Shown one piece after another: positions 45,375 to 58,178 of a stretch of 64,000 bases of DNA. Origin of the DNA: Rotaria sordida (lineage: Eukaryota; Rotifera; Eurotatoria; Philodinida; Philodinidae); contig CAJNOL010001418.1 of NCBI GenBank assembly GCA_905250125.1, positions 1-64,000 on the forward strand, in the 5' to 3' direction. The translations under genes were made by a program, and so were the position numbers. Below the pieces are notes generated by a model, which saw only the letters and a program-made list of their open reading frames with translations, was not told the origin of the DNA and did not search any database. Numbering within the stretch: the stretch's first letter is position 1; the number at the start of each line of letters is the position of its first letter.

Positions 45375-47143
45375 TTATAATAATGGAAAATATTGATGAA
45401 AATTTTCTGGACGAGGAAACGATCCATCTAGATCAAGATCTTTTAATTTATTGAAATTAAAACATTTTGTATTAATGGTAAAATTCTTCGTAATCATTGT
45501 GAGTGATTCATAACTGATGCAAAGATTTAATAAACGAGGTAGATGAGTCATTTTTGTGAAGAGAAATTGTTCAGCATAATCTACATGTGCCGATTTTAAA
45601 TTAAGAAGTTTAAGATAAGAAAATGTAATCAATCTTGTAGATGAATATTGCTTGTCCTTTTGTGGTTTACTATTATGTACATCTAACATTTCAAGAAAAG
45701 GTAAATCATCAGATATTAGTTGAAAGAATTTATGTTCAAAAGAATGTCCATCAATCATTATCAAGTATCGAACTGTATGAAACATGCCTCCTGGAAAAGA
45801 ATTATTGATTTCAGGTAAATATTCAAATCCATATGGTAGTGAATAGATATGACATTTAGCTTCGATAATATGTGAATTAATATCCACATATGAACCAACT
45901 TGTTGGTATTCTCTTCCATCGAAACTACGTTGAATATCTTCATTCGATGAAAGACTAATTGTAGTCTTACATCTATAGACAAGTGTTTGAATACTAAACG
46001 TAAATTCATTTAATTTTGTCATATGAAAAAGAAGTTGATCATATAATTGAGTACCATCAATAAAATTTGAGTCAAATATTTTTATTAATAAATATAATTT
46101 CAATTCTTCAAGATTTATCATTCGACGAATTAATGGAAAAACTAGAGTATGAATATCATGATAATATGTATAAGTACGTGCAATGAATGACAAATGTTTT
46201 AATTTGGGAAGTTTTTTCTACAAAGAATATTAAAATTCAAAACATCTATCTGATTAGTTTGCTTTTTTTTTTTCATATAAAGATAATGATCAAAATTATA
46301 CCTACCGTGTTATCTACGTCTTGTATCGGATAATAAATTACATTCACATGAATAATTAATGTTGATAAACACTCGAGATGTGTATCAAGAAGAAACAGAC
46401 ATTCAGTAAAAGTACTGACATTGATTTGTAATTTAGTTAAAGTTGAAGACGGGTAACTTGTTACTGGTAAACAAGAAAAACGATTCCAATGTTTTCGTTC
46501 AAAAAATAAATCACCAAAATTTAAATGAAATAATTTTTTACATAAAGATAAAATTAATATAAAAATGTTTGAAGTGGTAGTAGACAATTCTTCATTTGCA
46601 TCTTTAATATCAATATTAAGATGTGTAATTTGTTTACTAACAAGTTCACATAGAATGGAATCGCCTATAATTTAAAATAAAAACAAAAACATGATTTTTA
46701 ATTTATATCTAATGAATAAAATTATATATTATACCTGTTAAATATTCAGAAAGTATTTTTCCTTCAAAATTAATAAGTGATAATGAATACAGTTGAGGAT
46801 AATTAGCAGCAAGAAGAATACGTTTTATTGAATATTGTTCAACAGTAAGTCTATTTACTTGATGATCAATTCGACATAAGATTTTCTCACAAATTTTTGA
46901 AAGAACTTCATCATCTATTGAAAAGGTCTGATCATACATTGATTCGATGGTTCTGCTAGTCATATTAAGATTACGAATAGTAAGAGGATCAACTACTAAT
47001 CGATCAAATCGTTGATTGACATCCACAAGTGAATAAAGAACATCAACCATGTTCATTTTATTACAAATAATGAGTAAAATTTCATCAGGTAAATCGAGTA
47101 TATTGATGCCGTTGTTCATATCTAACTCATATAATGAGTTCAT
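45375..47143 (-). CDS. F-box protein with leucine-rich C-terminal region (three exons)
   Basis: Exons on the minus strand are 46735-47143, 46306-46664 and 45375-46217, joined in phase by GT/AG introns of 70 and 88 bp, giving 536 residues. The N-terminal F-box reads ILDLPDEILLIICNKMNMVD followed by VLYSLVDVNQRFDRLVVD. This has the LPDEIL, central D and N-R spacing of F-box domains, which dock the SCF ubiquitin ligase through Skp1. The rest is rich in Leu and Ile with irregular repeats (for example LEELKLYLL, FSYLKLLNLKSAH, FNKLKDLDLDGSFPRP), as in substrate-binding LRR-like regions. This architecture is typical of a large lineage-specific family in bdelloids. An ATG 32 codons upstream is in frame but its extension is low-complexity (IYIQREREID, over a CT/TA tract), so I chose 47143. 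No disabling change is seen. Confidence 0.88.
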
Positions 47144-47240
47144 GTCAATCTCTCTCTCTCTCTGTATATATATATACGCAATTTCTCCTTTCCGTCTATA
47201 TAAGAACAATGAAGAATGGACGAATATTAACATCGTCATG
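47144..47240. repeat. CT and TA microsatellite in the F-box 5' flank
   Basis: TCTCTCTCTCTCTC followed by TATATATATA at 47149-47178, just upstream of the chosen start. Confidence 0.7.
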
Positions 47241-47303
47241 TTGTACTATAACGAATAGACGGTGGCATTTTTCTTTTTGTCTAATATTTTTCGTTATAAT
47301 TTC

Positions 47304-47449
47304 TTAGGCCCCGAACAAACTGAAAAAAATAAAACGAATCAAGCAACGTGATTGGTCTATTTCGATTTAAATCGTCTTTTTGAGACGATTTATTCGTTAA
47401 TTCAGTTTTAATTCACTTTGAATTAAGTCAGTATGTTTGACCCCTTAGC
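47304..47449. mobile_element. Small MITE, about 145 bp, TAGGCCCCGAACAAACTGA ends
   Basis: The left end TTAGGCCCCGAACAAACTGA pairs with the right end TCAGTATGTTTGACCCCTTA, with a few mismatches. The interior carries short hairpins (ATCGTC-TTTTTGA-GACGAT). It sits in the promoter-proximal flank of the F-box gene. Confidence 0.6.
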
Positions 47450-48394
47450 GATCTATAGTGGGTAAAGTCATTCTTCTTTTGTCAATATATTTATCATATA
47501 GTCTGCTACTTCTAACACACAATATTTAATATTTAGAATAAAATAAAATATGTCTATTAGACATTAGTAAGAAGCCTGTGGACATATGTTGTATTCTCAA
47601 ATATATTGTTCAGTAGAAGATTATATTTGATTTTATTTTGTTAAACTGAAATAATAAATACTGTAACAATTAGAAATGCATCAGTGTCAGTCCCACTTGG
47701 TCGATCCTAGAGATGTGTCGAGTAAGCTTTTTTCATATTTGTATCCTGCCTGAGAGAAATTTTGTAACTCTTACTCTATCCTATTCAGCAGCGTAGCATA
47801 GAGTTATCCTGCACATTTCTACTCCACCCGAACTGGTGCATTCCTAGTAAAAATATATACTTATTATTTTTTTCTAACTATCAACAAAATAAGATGTAAA
47901 TATAAATATAAGAGAAAAGAATTATCTATTACCTTTATGTTATCAATATCAATGATGATTTAAATAACAACGTTATGACATTAATTGATGAAAGAAGTAC
48001 AATGTATTATAGTGAATAACAATAGGAGATGATAGGCAATAGATACATTTTTATTTCTTCCTCTCCAATATAGTCAAAGAGAGATTGAAAGACAAGAGAA
48101 AAAAGCTGAAATATTCTCAAAATATTGGGAAATTCAAATTCATTATTTTTTCCTACGAAAGCATATTTAACTCTCTGAAATAGTCTTATTTTATTCAAAA
48201 AAAAAATATATTCTGTGTATTCTATTCTCTGGATAATGTATCGAAGAATGTCTACATTGGAAACTAGCAGCATTGTAGATTTTGCTTACTCTTAGTATTC
48301 TTGCCATTGAAAACAGTTTAGGAAACACATTATAAGTTTTAAAAAGAAATTTCGCCATGAGTTAAATTACAACAAATAGAAATTATGGATCTTA
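47450..48394. other. Intergenic DNA, no gene seen
   Basis: AT-rich. The 88-codon minus-strand frame at 48007-48273 shows no motif. Confidence 0.4.
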
Positions 48395-48588
48395 TTGGTT
48401 ATAACCCATCATTTTTCAAAAATTTTATTTTTATAACTTTTTCCTACTCTTTGTATCAAAATACAATTACTTTCATCCTCACCCTCATCTTCACACATTG
48501 TTCCCACCTTCTTCCTCACACCCTCAACGTCAAGAATAGGAAAAAATTATAAAAATAGAATTTTTGAAAAATGATCGGTTATAACCAA
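48395..48588. mobile_element. MITE, 194 bp, TTGGTTATAACC ends
   Basis: The left end TTGGTTATAACCCATCATTT and the right end (reverse complement TTGGTTATAACCGATCATTT) pair over about 55 bp. The pairing includes TTTTTCAAAAATT and the TTATAA block. No coding capacity. Confidence 0.75.
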
Positions 48589-49507
48589 CAAGATTCGAAA
48601 TTATTGCTTTGGTTAAAGAAAAAAGTGGGATTCTATTTCTCTTAAAAACTAATAGTATCTTCTTAAAATATCTTTGTATATTAAAGGGTGACAATGATTG
48701 ACAGAACTAGTAGTAAAACAAAACAGCAACCATCTACAAATTTTAAATCATTTAACGATCAAAATCAGACTAAGGTAATTTTAACTGCACACTCCCCTTT
48801 TAAGTCGTTTTCGTAATTTCACTGAGATTGTTCTTCGTTAATTACAATCTACACTGACGAGTAAACAATTTCTTGGAATTGTTTCTTTACTATCTGATCA
48901 TAATTATTATCGTTTCTGTAAAGGTGATTTTAGGTATTTTGTTTTAATTACTTTATGTTCTTGTATCTATTTCTTCGATTAGTTTAGGTCAACAATATGC
49001 ATTGTCTCGTGCTGATCTCAATATTCATAATCCATAAGATTTAATTGTATTTAAAGAAAAATTTCAAGGTTATGCTTTTGATTGATGGAAATAGTAATTG
49101 TATTTTCATTTTTATCTTTTCTTTATCTTAAATTTATTTAACATATATGAAATGAATATATTTGTTCAGTTGAATATGGATCAAAATCAAAGTCGACTTA
49201 AATCTGAACAACAATTGATTAAAGATCGTAAAATGAACTCAATTGAACAAGATAAAATGAAAGAATAAAGCCAGTTTTGATTTATACCTATTCATTTTTG
49301 GGTCTTGCATATGAAACATTTGCTACTAGTATGAATGTATCTGTTATTGCTTAAAAAAGCGTTACCAAATGCACAAACAAATGTTACAAGAAATTGAAAA
49401 GAAACAGTGTGATATTCAAACGTAATAAGAATATGCGAAACCATAAATAATTAGCATTGATTTTTCTAATAATTATACATAGTAAGATCAAATCTGGCAC
49501 TTCTACG

Positions 49508-50893
49508 CAGAGATGCAGAATCTTCCAAAAAAATCAAAAATTTTCTCACCCGTGGAAATCCTTTCGAATAATTTCCTCAAAGTTCCTTTTCACCAACCGC
49601 AGACCTACCTTATTCTAACGAGGAAACACACAGAACTGATCAATCACCTGTGAGTCAGGACTATGTGCAATATGTTGATCCTAGTGAGCTATGAATACCC
49701 TGACAAGAGTTCGAGCCCATGGCCTATTACTGCTGAGATACTGCATTTTTACGGCGTTTTTTAGCTCAATCCTATGGTCCCGCCTAGGAACACTAGGAAA
49801 ACTGAGTTGTGAATTTCGACTTGAAACTTTGCACAGAGATAGGCCTTAGTGTCAGTAGTTTACTGTAAAAGTTTCTGATCTTTTTGATGTTCATATCCTA
49901 AAACATGGCTTTAGTAACAGCATGCTGTTCACGTCCTTTATGCACCAGCAGATTCCTATGTTCTCATTTCAGAATAGGAGTAATCAAAGAATCTGAAACT
50001 TTCACAATAAACTATTTTCGCTAAGGCCTATCTCTATGTAAAGTTTCAAGTCAAAATTCTCAACTCAGTTTGTCTGGTGTTCCTAGGCGGGACCATAGGA
50101 TTGAGCTAAAAACAACGCTGTAAAAATGCAGTATCTCAGCAGTAATAGGCCATGGGCTCGAACTCTTGTCAGGGTATTCATAGCTCACGAGAACCAACAT
50201 ATTGTACATGTCCTGACTCAAAAGCAATTGATCAGTTCTCTGTGTTCTCTTGTAAGCAAAAACACAATTAAAAATATCCAACAGTTTACTTGCTTTCGTT
50301 ACTGTTTGTTCGTACGATGTCGGAATTCTTTCTATTTGTTTTTTCTCAAGTGATTCAAAACAAGTGAAGCAGGTGAACCTAATATGAATGCACAGTACTG
50401 TTCTGTTTTTAAAAAGAACCCAATTTTTGTCTTTCAAGTGAAACAAGTAATTGCCGAGGGTGGACTTTATGAACGGGTCTGGTAAATGGAGCGGTAGTGC
50501 ATCCCAATGTAACATTACTTCATTTAAGGACTCATGATCCAGAGGTTGACTGCGATGAATATATTGGTTGAAGGTCGATGCTGCATTCTGGCAGACAGCT
50601 TCACTTCTGATTTTTAAAAATCATATGAGGGAAAGCAACAAAGACTTTGCTTTTCAAATCTCACGAAGTCTTGAAGTCCACTGTTTCTTTCTCACAATAA
50701 TCAAAGAATAAAAATTCTCTTCGTAACATTTTTTCAAGAACTTCCCCTTATGATTATTCAAAATTTTTCTATTATAACAGATTTCGAAAATTTTCCTAAT
50801 GTAACTGATTTTCTAAATTTCTCCGACTAAAGCAGTTTTTCAAAAAATTTCTTCATCCGCGCGGATGCGCATGAGAAAGATTCTGCATCTCTG
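49508..50893. mobile_element. hAT-type non-autonomous element, 1386 bp, inserted in the decayed gene
   Basis: The ends CAGAGATGCAGAATCTT and AAGATTCTGCATCTCTG are perfect inverted repeats of hAT type (CAGRGRTG start). The flanks CTTCTACG (49500-49507) and GTTCTACG (50894-50901) match at seven of eight positions, as expected for the 8-bp target duplication of hAT elements. Removing the element and one flank rejoins an open frame, SGTSTTSLLEF. No hAT transposase is encoded. The frames at 50060-50515 and 50126-50353 lie in an internal fold-back repeat. Confidence 0.85.
49617..50253. repeat. Fold-back repeat (family FB1, copy 1) inside the hAT element, about 235-bp arms
   Basis: The left arm 49617-49851 and right arm about 50018-50253 are close reverse complements. 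Shared text includes GGCCTATTACTGCTGAGATA, CTATGGTCCCGCCTAGG and TTTCGACTTGAAACTTTG/CAAAGTTTCAAGTC-type ends. Relatives lie in two introns of the DDX46 copy. Confidence 0.85.
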
Positions 50894-51847
50894 GTTCTAC
50901 GACATCATTACTTGAATTTCTTAAACGAAAACAAGAAAAAATGATTCACATCCGACAGCAACAATAACGTCATAATGATAAACAACCATCGAGAAATAAT
51001 GCATCGAATATGAATGAGGATGATTATAATACTTCACCAATATATGTTATTATTGATAGTGGTGATCAAACAAATTTAGTTTCTGTTGAAAATTGGATTT
51101 TAAACAGAATATTTTGTATGTGTTCGTTGATAACATAGTTATGATAAGTCAGATTATCGAACATCAAACCATGAACAGATAATGAAATACAAAACACTAT
51201 CTCATTTTATATTTATATATTTATAATTATAAAAGAAACGATAGAATGCCATTGATTATGATGGTGATAAACCATTCAAAAAAGCGTGAACAACAAAATC
51301 CTAATTCCAAGCATCAACAATAACGAAGTGCAAAAGAATCTAAAATTACTACTAATATAGAATCAAATAATCAAGAAATATTAGCATAATCTCAAACTGA
51401 AAGTCCAACAAAACGTGATATGGGATCTCCAGATGCAATAGAAAATACTCAAAACGATGGACGACCTACTTCATCAAATAAACTATCATCAACTTATTCT
51501 TCACAAAAGGTATAAACTCATTTAGAAAGAAATTTCATCACAATTATTTCGATTTTATAGAGTCCAAATGTTGCAACAAAGTGTCGACCATCTATTCAAA
51601 TTTGTAATCCTGGAGAGAGAGAGTTTGATTACGACGACAACAAAATCTATCATCTTAAAAAATATTTTTCGTTTTTTTTTTGTAAAATCTTTTTATTTAT
51701 TTTCTACGATATACAAAAAAAGTGATACTTTTCATTGGTAACAGTTAATTCTCTTTCAAAGTTTTTTTTAGAAATAGAAGCAGTCAGTGTTTCTAATAGC
51801 AAGGATCCACCATTATGATAAAGTATCCAAGATTCTTGCAATATTAG

Positions 51848-53293
51848 TTTGACACTCTATTTTACACTTTGCTCAGAAAAACACAGTGTCAAGCTGACAT
51901 CTGCTGAACATTTTTTACACTTCTCTTTTCATTATATGCAAACTTCGAATTCCTTAAGATTTTTTCATTAATCTGCAGTACTGTGAAAAATTATAGAATC
52001 ACCCGTTTTAGTCAGTTGTTCGCTCGTTTTCTGCCAACATAGACTTTCGCGAGAAACAAAATGTATGTGGTTACTATATTCGAGTATGCTGTATATAACT
52101 ATAAAATCAGATTTTTCACTACTAAATATTAAGTTTGAGAAAACAAATATTTGCTAAAATTAATCATTTTTTTGTCTGTAAAAAGTCATAGTATGAGTGT
52201 CATAGTTCTGTTATTTTCGAATCAAGAATACTTTGGTTTTTCTTGAAAGTCTTATATACATATAGAAAAATTCATGCAGAACATTTTCATAAAAAAACGT
52301 TTGAAGAATTATTTATATTTGAATTTAAAATGAGATTTTATTGGTCAAGCCAAAATGGCTTGGAAATGTCGTCTGAGCTCGGTATTATAGCTGAAAATTT
52401 GAAGCGGAATGATGATTATTTTTTTAATAACAGACTCTGGATAGAAAACATATTTTTCTACAAAATGAAATTTTCTGAATTTTGTACACTATCTCATTAG
52501 AGACTTAGATACAGTAACAAAAAACAAAATTCTCTGTATTATTAAACAAAAAGTAAAATTGCATTTGAGCGTAATATTTTTATTTATCTTGGAAATGGAC
52601 ATAAATCAACATACGTTAGAACATGTTTAGATGCTGTTGATCCTCGACTTTCAAATGCATGGAGACTAAAATTGTTAACATGGTTTCATACTTGTTTCAA
52701 CCAATAGAAATACAAGAGTGATCTTAAATTCTTAAGCGAAATTGCTATTAGATATTGTCACCATGATTATACCCTCTAATAAGATAGTGCACAGAGCCGA
52801 AGAACATTTCATTTTATATTTAAATATAAACGATTTTGCAAAAATTTTTTTATGAAAATGTTCAGCACTATCTTTAGATATGGTCTTCATGCAAAACTGA
52901 AGTAACATTGATCCGAAGATAACAAAACTACGCTATTGATTCTATAACTTTTCACAGGCAGAAATGACCAATTTGAGCAAATATTTGTTTTCTCAAACTT
53001 AATATTTAGTATTGAGAAATCCGATTTTATACTTCTATAGAGCATATTCGAACACATATAATCACATACATTTTGCTTCTCGTGAAAAGTCTATGCTGGC
53101 AGAAAACAGGTGAACAACTAGACTCAAACGGGTCATTCTATAATTTGTCACAAGAATGCATATTCTTTGGATATATTTCATTTCAAGGTAATATCAATAA
53201 AAACTTATCAAACATTTCTCTTATTTAATCTAATTCTAACGATTCACACCTCGGATACTGTCTGATACTTTGTTAAAAAAATAGAGTGTCATT
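51848..53293. mobile_element. Fold-back/TIR element with TTTGACACTCTATTTT ends
   Basis: The outer ends TTTGACACTCTATTTTAC and AAAAATAGAGTGTCATTT are inverted. Inside, long arms (about 51985-52335 and 52800-53145) pair, sharing CTATAATTTTTCAC/CTATAA-TTTTC, AAACAAATATTTGCT and CAGAACATTTTCATAAAAAA. The frame at 52243-52500 reads across the left arm and is not credible. Confidence 0.75.
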
Positions 53294-53469
53294 TGGCATT
53301 TTGATTGTAAAAGGAAAATATTATTTGACTTTTTCTCTTAGATTTCTATCAGAAACACTGCAAGCGATGATTAACATTATTCAAGCCGAAATCTTAATGA
53401 TTAATCAAACCAAAATAGTTTTAATAAAGAAAAATCATATTGAAGAAAATGATTTTATTTTTTTTTGTA

Positions 53470-54297
53470 TCATAACATTTCCTTCTGGTAATCATTAACA
53501 CCACCACCAGCTCCTCCTTCTGTTGTTTGAATAAGCCTATTTAAACGTTCACGTTCAGATTGTAAATATTCTACTATTCCACGTAATTTATCTTTCTAAA
53601 AATGATAAGATTAGTTAGTTCATTTTCAGATAGGTTTATTTACTTTTAATTGTCACTCGATTAACATATTAACGGAAAGACGATCAGTTGCCATTGTGTA
53701 ACTTTATCACTGCGATCTAAATAAATAAAAATTTATCTATTTATTGTATCATAGAATAGAATATCCGAATTAAAAAGAAAAAGAAGAGACAGCATGTGTA
53801 TACATGGCGAAGAGAGAGAGAGAGAATACTATTTTGTTTTCGTCGATAAAACAAAGTTCTAGAAGGACTTTAGTTTATTTTATTTTAATGTACCTGTTAG
53901 TGCATCTGGAAGATATTTGGATAATAATGTAGATCATCAAGATAACGAACTGTTGATGATGTAAATGCATTTGTTATTTCGTCAATTGCATTAACATTTT
54001 CTTTTTTACTAAAATAAAAAAAAAGAAAATTTCATTTGAATAAATAAATAAACACAACTGAACAAACGTTGATATAGTTTGATCTAAATCAGATTCTTTT
54101 TCAGCTTTAAATCTCACCTGGAGGTCGAGCAATTTTATCGGTTCTTTTTCAATTCTTTCCAGATAAAAATTCTCTGAAAAAATATTTACAGATACGGCTT
54201 GATTTAATGTACCACCACGTTGAAATAATGAAGTTGTTGCTTCTTGTATAGAATCTCGAGTTTCGGATTTAGTAAATGTAAGTCTAAAAAAAAACAT
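53470..54297 (-). pseudogene. Decayed multi-exon gene of unknown identity
   Basis: Fragments, 5' to 3' on the minus strand: RLTFTKSETRDSIQEATTSL with FQRGGTLNQAVSVNIFSENF and LERIEKEPIKLLDLQ (about 54120-54290, good donor). Next AIDEITNAFTSSTVRYLDDL, a one-base shift, then LSKYLPDALTG (about 53895-53990). Next MATDRLSVNMLIE, a stop and QLK. Last KDKLRGIVEYLQSERERLNR ending GGAGGGVNDYQKEML (53470-53595). The last part is coiled-coil-like. The first part faintly resembles the KH-like C-terminal end of DDX46, but I could not extend that match. One shift and one stop indicate a dead copy. Confidence 0.5.
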
Positions 54298-55177
54298 TAA
54301 TCAATAATTTCTAACGAATTCGGACAGTATTAATTTAATCAATGAACTAATATGAAAACAATTAGAGATGTACAGAGTAACCTTTTTTTGGTACTCTCAA
54401 TGAAAATTTTCCTAATCGATATTAAATAGTTGCATTGAAAATACGAGATACCTTTTCCGATGTTTTTGTATTCGGTGTAGAATCCATTGAGTCCGGGACC
54501 AGTTTGACGGGCTCTACCCTGTACATCTATAAAAACAATTGAACTTCAATTGTTATTTTGTAAAGTTCAGACAATCTTTTTTGTCTACGAACATGTTCTC
54601 AAGCTTTTTTTTTTAAGCAGATGATAATAGAAATCATTCTGGAAAAAAACGGAGGTGCCGAATATAAACTCATGCCATTTATGAAAGAGCAGATCTTGAG
54701 CTATCCTCTCATGCATTTACCTTAATTTCGATAATTGACTTTTGTCGCGCAGGCCATAAAATTCGTCGGATCCGAAATTTTCGAACTCGAATCCGATAGG
54801 CTCTAGAACTCAGACGATTTTTCCTCCTATTCAATGATGATACTATCCATTTGAAACAAGGTAGAAAAATTGTTGTCTTTCGATCTAAACAAATCCAACA
54901 TTGCTAGTTTGTTCCGTTCTCGAGCTTCCGATTTCAATCAATTAATCTGGAATCACCAAGCCATGCTGAGTCAAACGACTGGAACTCTATATGATTTAAC
55001 ACTTGTAACATGTAGAGTTATTATTTGTAAAACTTTCGAAATCCTGAAATAACAATGGGAACTCTAGAAAATCTTTATAACTCTCGAATGGAACAAGTTA
55101 GCAATATCGTCTTTCCGTAGATTGAAAAAAGAAGAACTCGAATAAATTCTTCTACTATTCAAATTGAACATATTTAC
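54298..55177. other. DNA where the C-terminal third of the DDX46 copy would be expected
   Basis: The last helicase exon ends at a donor (55177-55176), but I find no acceptor followed by a matching C-terminal exon. A TCGGA-rich scrap (54755-54800) and an unrelated 60-codon plus-strand frame are present instead. The remainder was probably deleted or replaced. Confidence 0.4.
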
Positions 55178-56318
55178 CGAGCAGCTGCTTTTTTAGTTAA
55201 TTCTAATTTTGATGGTGTATCATTGATAGTAGTTGTATCACTAACTTCTTCATTTTGAGTAGTTGATGGATTTGGTAAGACTGGTCTATCACCTTTAGCT
55301 TTAATTCATTTTTTACTTTTAAATAATGATTGAATTTGTTGATCGATCTAAAAACAAAAACAAAAATATTATTTTAAATATTTAAAACTTTTTAACATAC
55401 ATCTTCACTTTCTTCATCTTCATCCGAATCTCCTAAATCCATAACAACTTTTTGTATTTTTTTTTGTTCATCTTTTAATTGTGTTTCAGATGAATCAAAT
55501 TTATAACCATGTCCACTAAAACCACCACCAGTTTTAACTTTTTTACCCATAGCTTCCATTTTTTAACATAATTTTCCCATAATAAATTTAATTCTTCTGG
55601 TAAAGGTGTACCTGATGTTTCTAATGCACGTATTATATCACCAGAATATCGTTCTTGTGCTGGTGTTAAAAATGTATATGCATAACCAATTTTTCCTGCA
55701 CGACCTGTTCGTCCACAACGATCTACATAATATTCATAATGATTTGAACAATCATAATTAACGACAAGAATTAAATCTTTAACATCAAAACCACGTACAG
55801 CAACTGATGTTGCAATCATTAATGGTATATCACCACTTTTAAAATCAATTATTGTTGAATCACGATCGTATTGATCAATATCACCATGTAATGACATACA
55901 TGGATATGAATTTATCATTAATTCATCACAATGTTCTTGTTTATCAACAAATACAAGAACAGAACCTTGTGATTGATATATACCAAGTAATTCAAGTAAT
56001 TATAAATATTTTTTATCATCATCAAGAATAACCTTATAAAATAATGATAGGAAGAAATTTATTTAATTTGTTTTTGTTTTGATACTTACCACATATTGTA
56101 TAACATCTTTACAAACAATACTTCGTCCACCAATTGTAACTTCAATTGGTTTATAAAGAGTTTTACGTGCTAATGCTTCCATTTGTTTAGGAAATGTTGC
56201 TGAAAACATAACTGTTTGATGATCAGGTCGAATACTATCAAGAATTTTTGTCACCTAGTAAAAAAAAAAAGAATATTTGTTATAGATGAATATAAGTGAA
56301 TTATTGTAGGTTCTATCA

Positions 56319-56440
56319 AGCTATGAATACTCTGAAGGAGAGCTCAGGCTAATAGTTTATTGCTACCGAGATACTGTAGTTTTTTTAGCAGAATACTGTG
56401 GTCTCTATCGAGAAAACAAAGTTTCGACTTGAAACTATGC
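56319..56440. repeat. FB1 fold-back family, partial copy in a DDX46 intron
   Basis: AGCTATGAATACTCT..., TTATTGCTACCGAGATACTG and TTTCGACTTGAAAC follow the order of one FB1 arm. The opposite arm is not clear. It enlarges the 56255-56898 intron to 644 bp. Confidence 0.65.
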
Positions 56441-56829
56441 GCAACATGAAAAATATTCTTCTATCACATCTTACAATAGAAGCAATAAAATGATCTGAAT
56501 CTTTTACAATAAACTATTCTCATTTTCAGCACTGATACTCTCTATTATGTTAAAACGATAGGACTATAAGACTCGATCTATAAATCGCTCAAGAGTTGTA
56601 GATATAATTTCTCTGCGCAAATCGACATAACTTTTATGAACGTTCTGCTTCAATTTTAACTACCATCTTTAAATAGAAATAAATCAAAAGAGAGGATTTC
56701 AGACAAAAGCAACATGACTGGAGGGCGAATATCTCATCAAAAACTCTATGTTGCCTTCCGATACGAAACTTTTCTAATCTAAATACGAAAATCTAGAAGT
56801 AAACAAATGACAACATTTACGCTTAGTTA

Positions 56830-57006
<177 letters not shown>

Positions 57007-58178
57007 TTAAAGAATAAATTTTTCTTTTCTATATCATACCACTATTAGCAGCTAACATATCATCATACGGCCAGGTGTACATACAATAATTTCTGCACCA
57101 CGTTTAAGTTCTGCCTAAAAAAAAGAGGAAAATTTCAATTATGTTCAACATACAATTTGTTCGGATATTCCTGTACCATCATAAACAGGAACACAACGAA
57201 TATTAAATAATTGAGGAAATTTTTTACATTCTTTTGTTGTTTGTAATGCTAATTGACGAGTTGGTGTCATAATAATAGCTAAGAAATATTTAAAATGAAT
57301 ATATTTTTTTTGTTAAATGTTTTTTGTTACCTATTGGACCATCATCATCTTCTAATGGTGGTTGATCTTTTATATGACGAAACATAGGTAAAATAAATGC
57401 TAATGTTTTTCCACTGCCTGTTTTAGTAATACCAATCATATTTCTACTAGAAAGAATAATTGGTAATGGTTGAGCTTGAATAGGTATTGGTTTTTCATAA
57501 TTATATCTAAATAAAATAATATTATTTTCAGAACCAAGAAAAGAATTTTTTTACTTTTTAAAACATTGTAAAATTTTATCGGATGTTATACATTGTGACC
57601 AAGTTTTTATTGGTCTTGGACATCGTTTACCAACTACTTTAATACCATCGAGCTCTTCTCGATATGTGGCGACTTCTAAAACAACAAGAAAACAAGAATT
57701 TTAATAAATGAGTAAATTTTTTTGTTTTATTGTATTTACCGGCTTCTTTTATATTAGCTATTTCAGGTACAACTGTATAAAAATCTTTACGAAATGGTCG
57801 ATAATATATTTTATCATGATTGGTTACAATCAAATCCTTAAAAAAAATTCGAATTGAATATATATATAATTTCATTTTTTAACTTACTGCTTTTCATTTT
57901 TTACCACTGATAGCAAATATATCATCAAGATCTTCATTGGGTTTCGTACTTTCTTCTTCTGATGAATATTCTAAACCATCAATATCTTGTTCTATAATAA
58001 GACCTTTTTCTTTAGCACGTTTAGCTACACCACTACGAACTGTAACACGTGATGGAACTGATGAAGATTGATCACTAGTATCCATTGATTTAGTTTTAAC
58101 AATTGATGAATCATTATGATGACCATTTGTTGTTGGTACTGTACCATTATTTGATTCATTCGTTGATGTAACAGTTGA

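Larger units (their letters stand above)
48694..51625 (+). pseudogene. Decayed multi-exon gene, Gln/Lys-rich coiled-coil-like, split by a hAT element
   Basis: Pieces of coding sequence in order: MIDRTSSKTKQQPS...QNQTK (48694-48774, good donor); QQYALSRADLNIHNP then a stop and DLIVFKEKFQ (about 48990-49070); DQNQSRLKSEQQLIKDRKM (about 49172-49265); MHKQMLQEIEKKQCDIQT (about 49366-49425). After the inserted element comes TTSLLEFLKRKQEKMIHIRQ then a stop (from about 50902). The last pieces are Ser/Thr/Asn-rich segments (51290-51510) and SPNVATKCRPSIQI (about 51560). Several in-frame stops occur. Charged, heptad-friendly segments suggest a coiled-coil protein; a centrosomal or ciliary type is possible, but I do not recognize it. 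Confidence 0.55.

Noticed and set aside
47380-47400. Hairpin ATCGTC-TTTTTGA-GACGAT resembling a bacterial terminator
   Set aside because: The window is eukaryotic and the hairpin is internal to a MITE.
50060-50515. 151-codon minus-strand frame inside the hAT element
   Set aside because: It spans the right arm of the FB1 fold-back repeat and shows no transposase motif; I see no hAT dimerization or catalytic segment.
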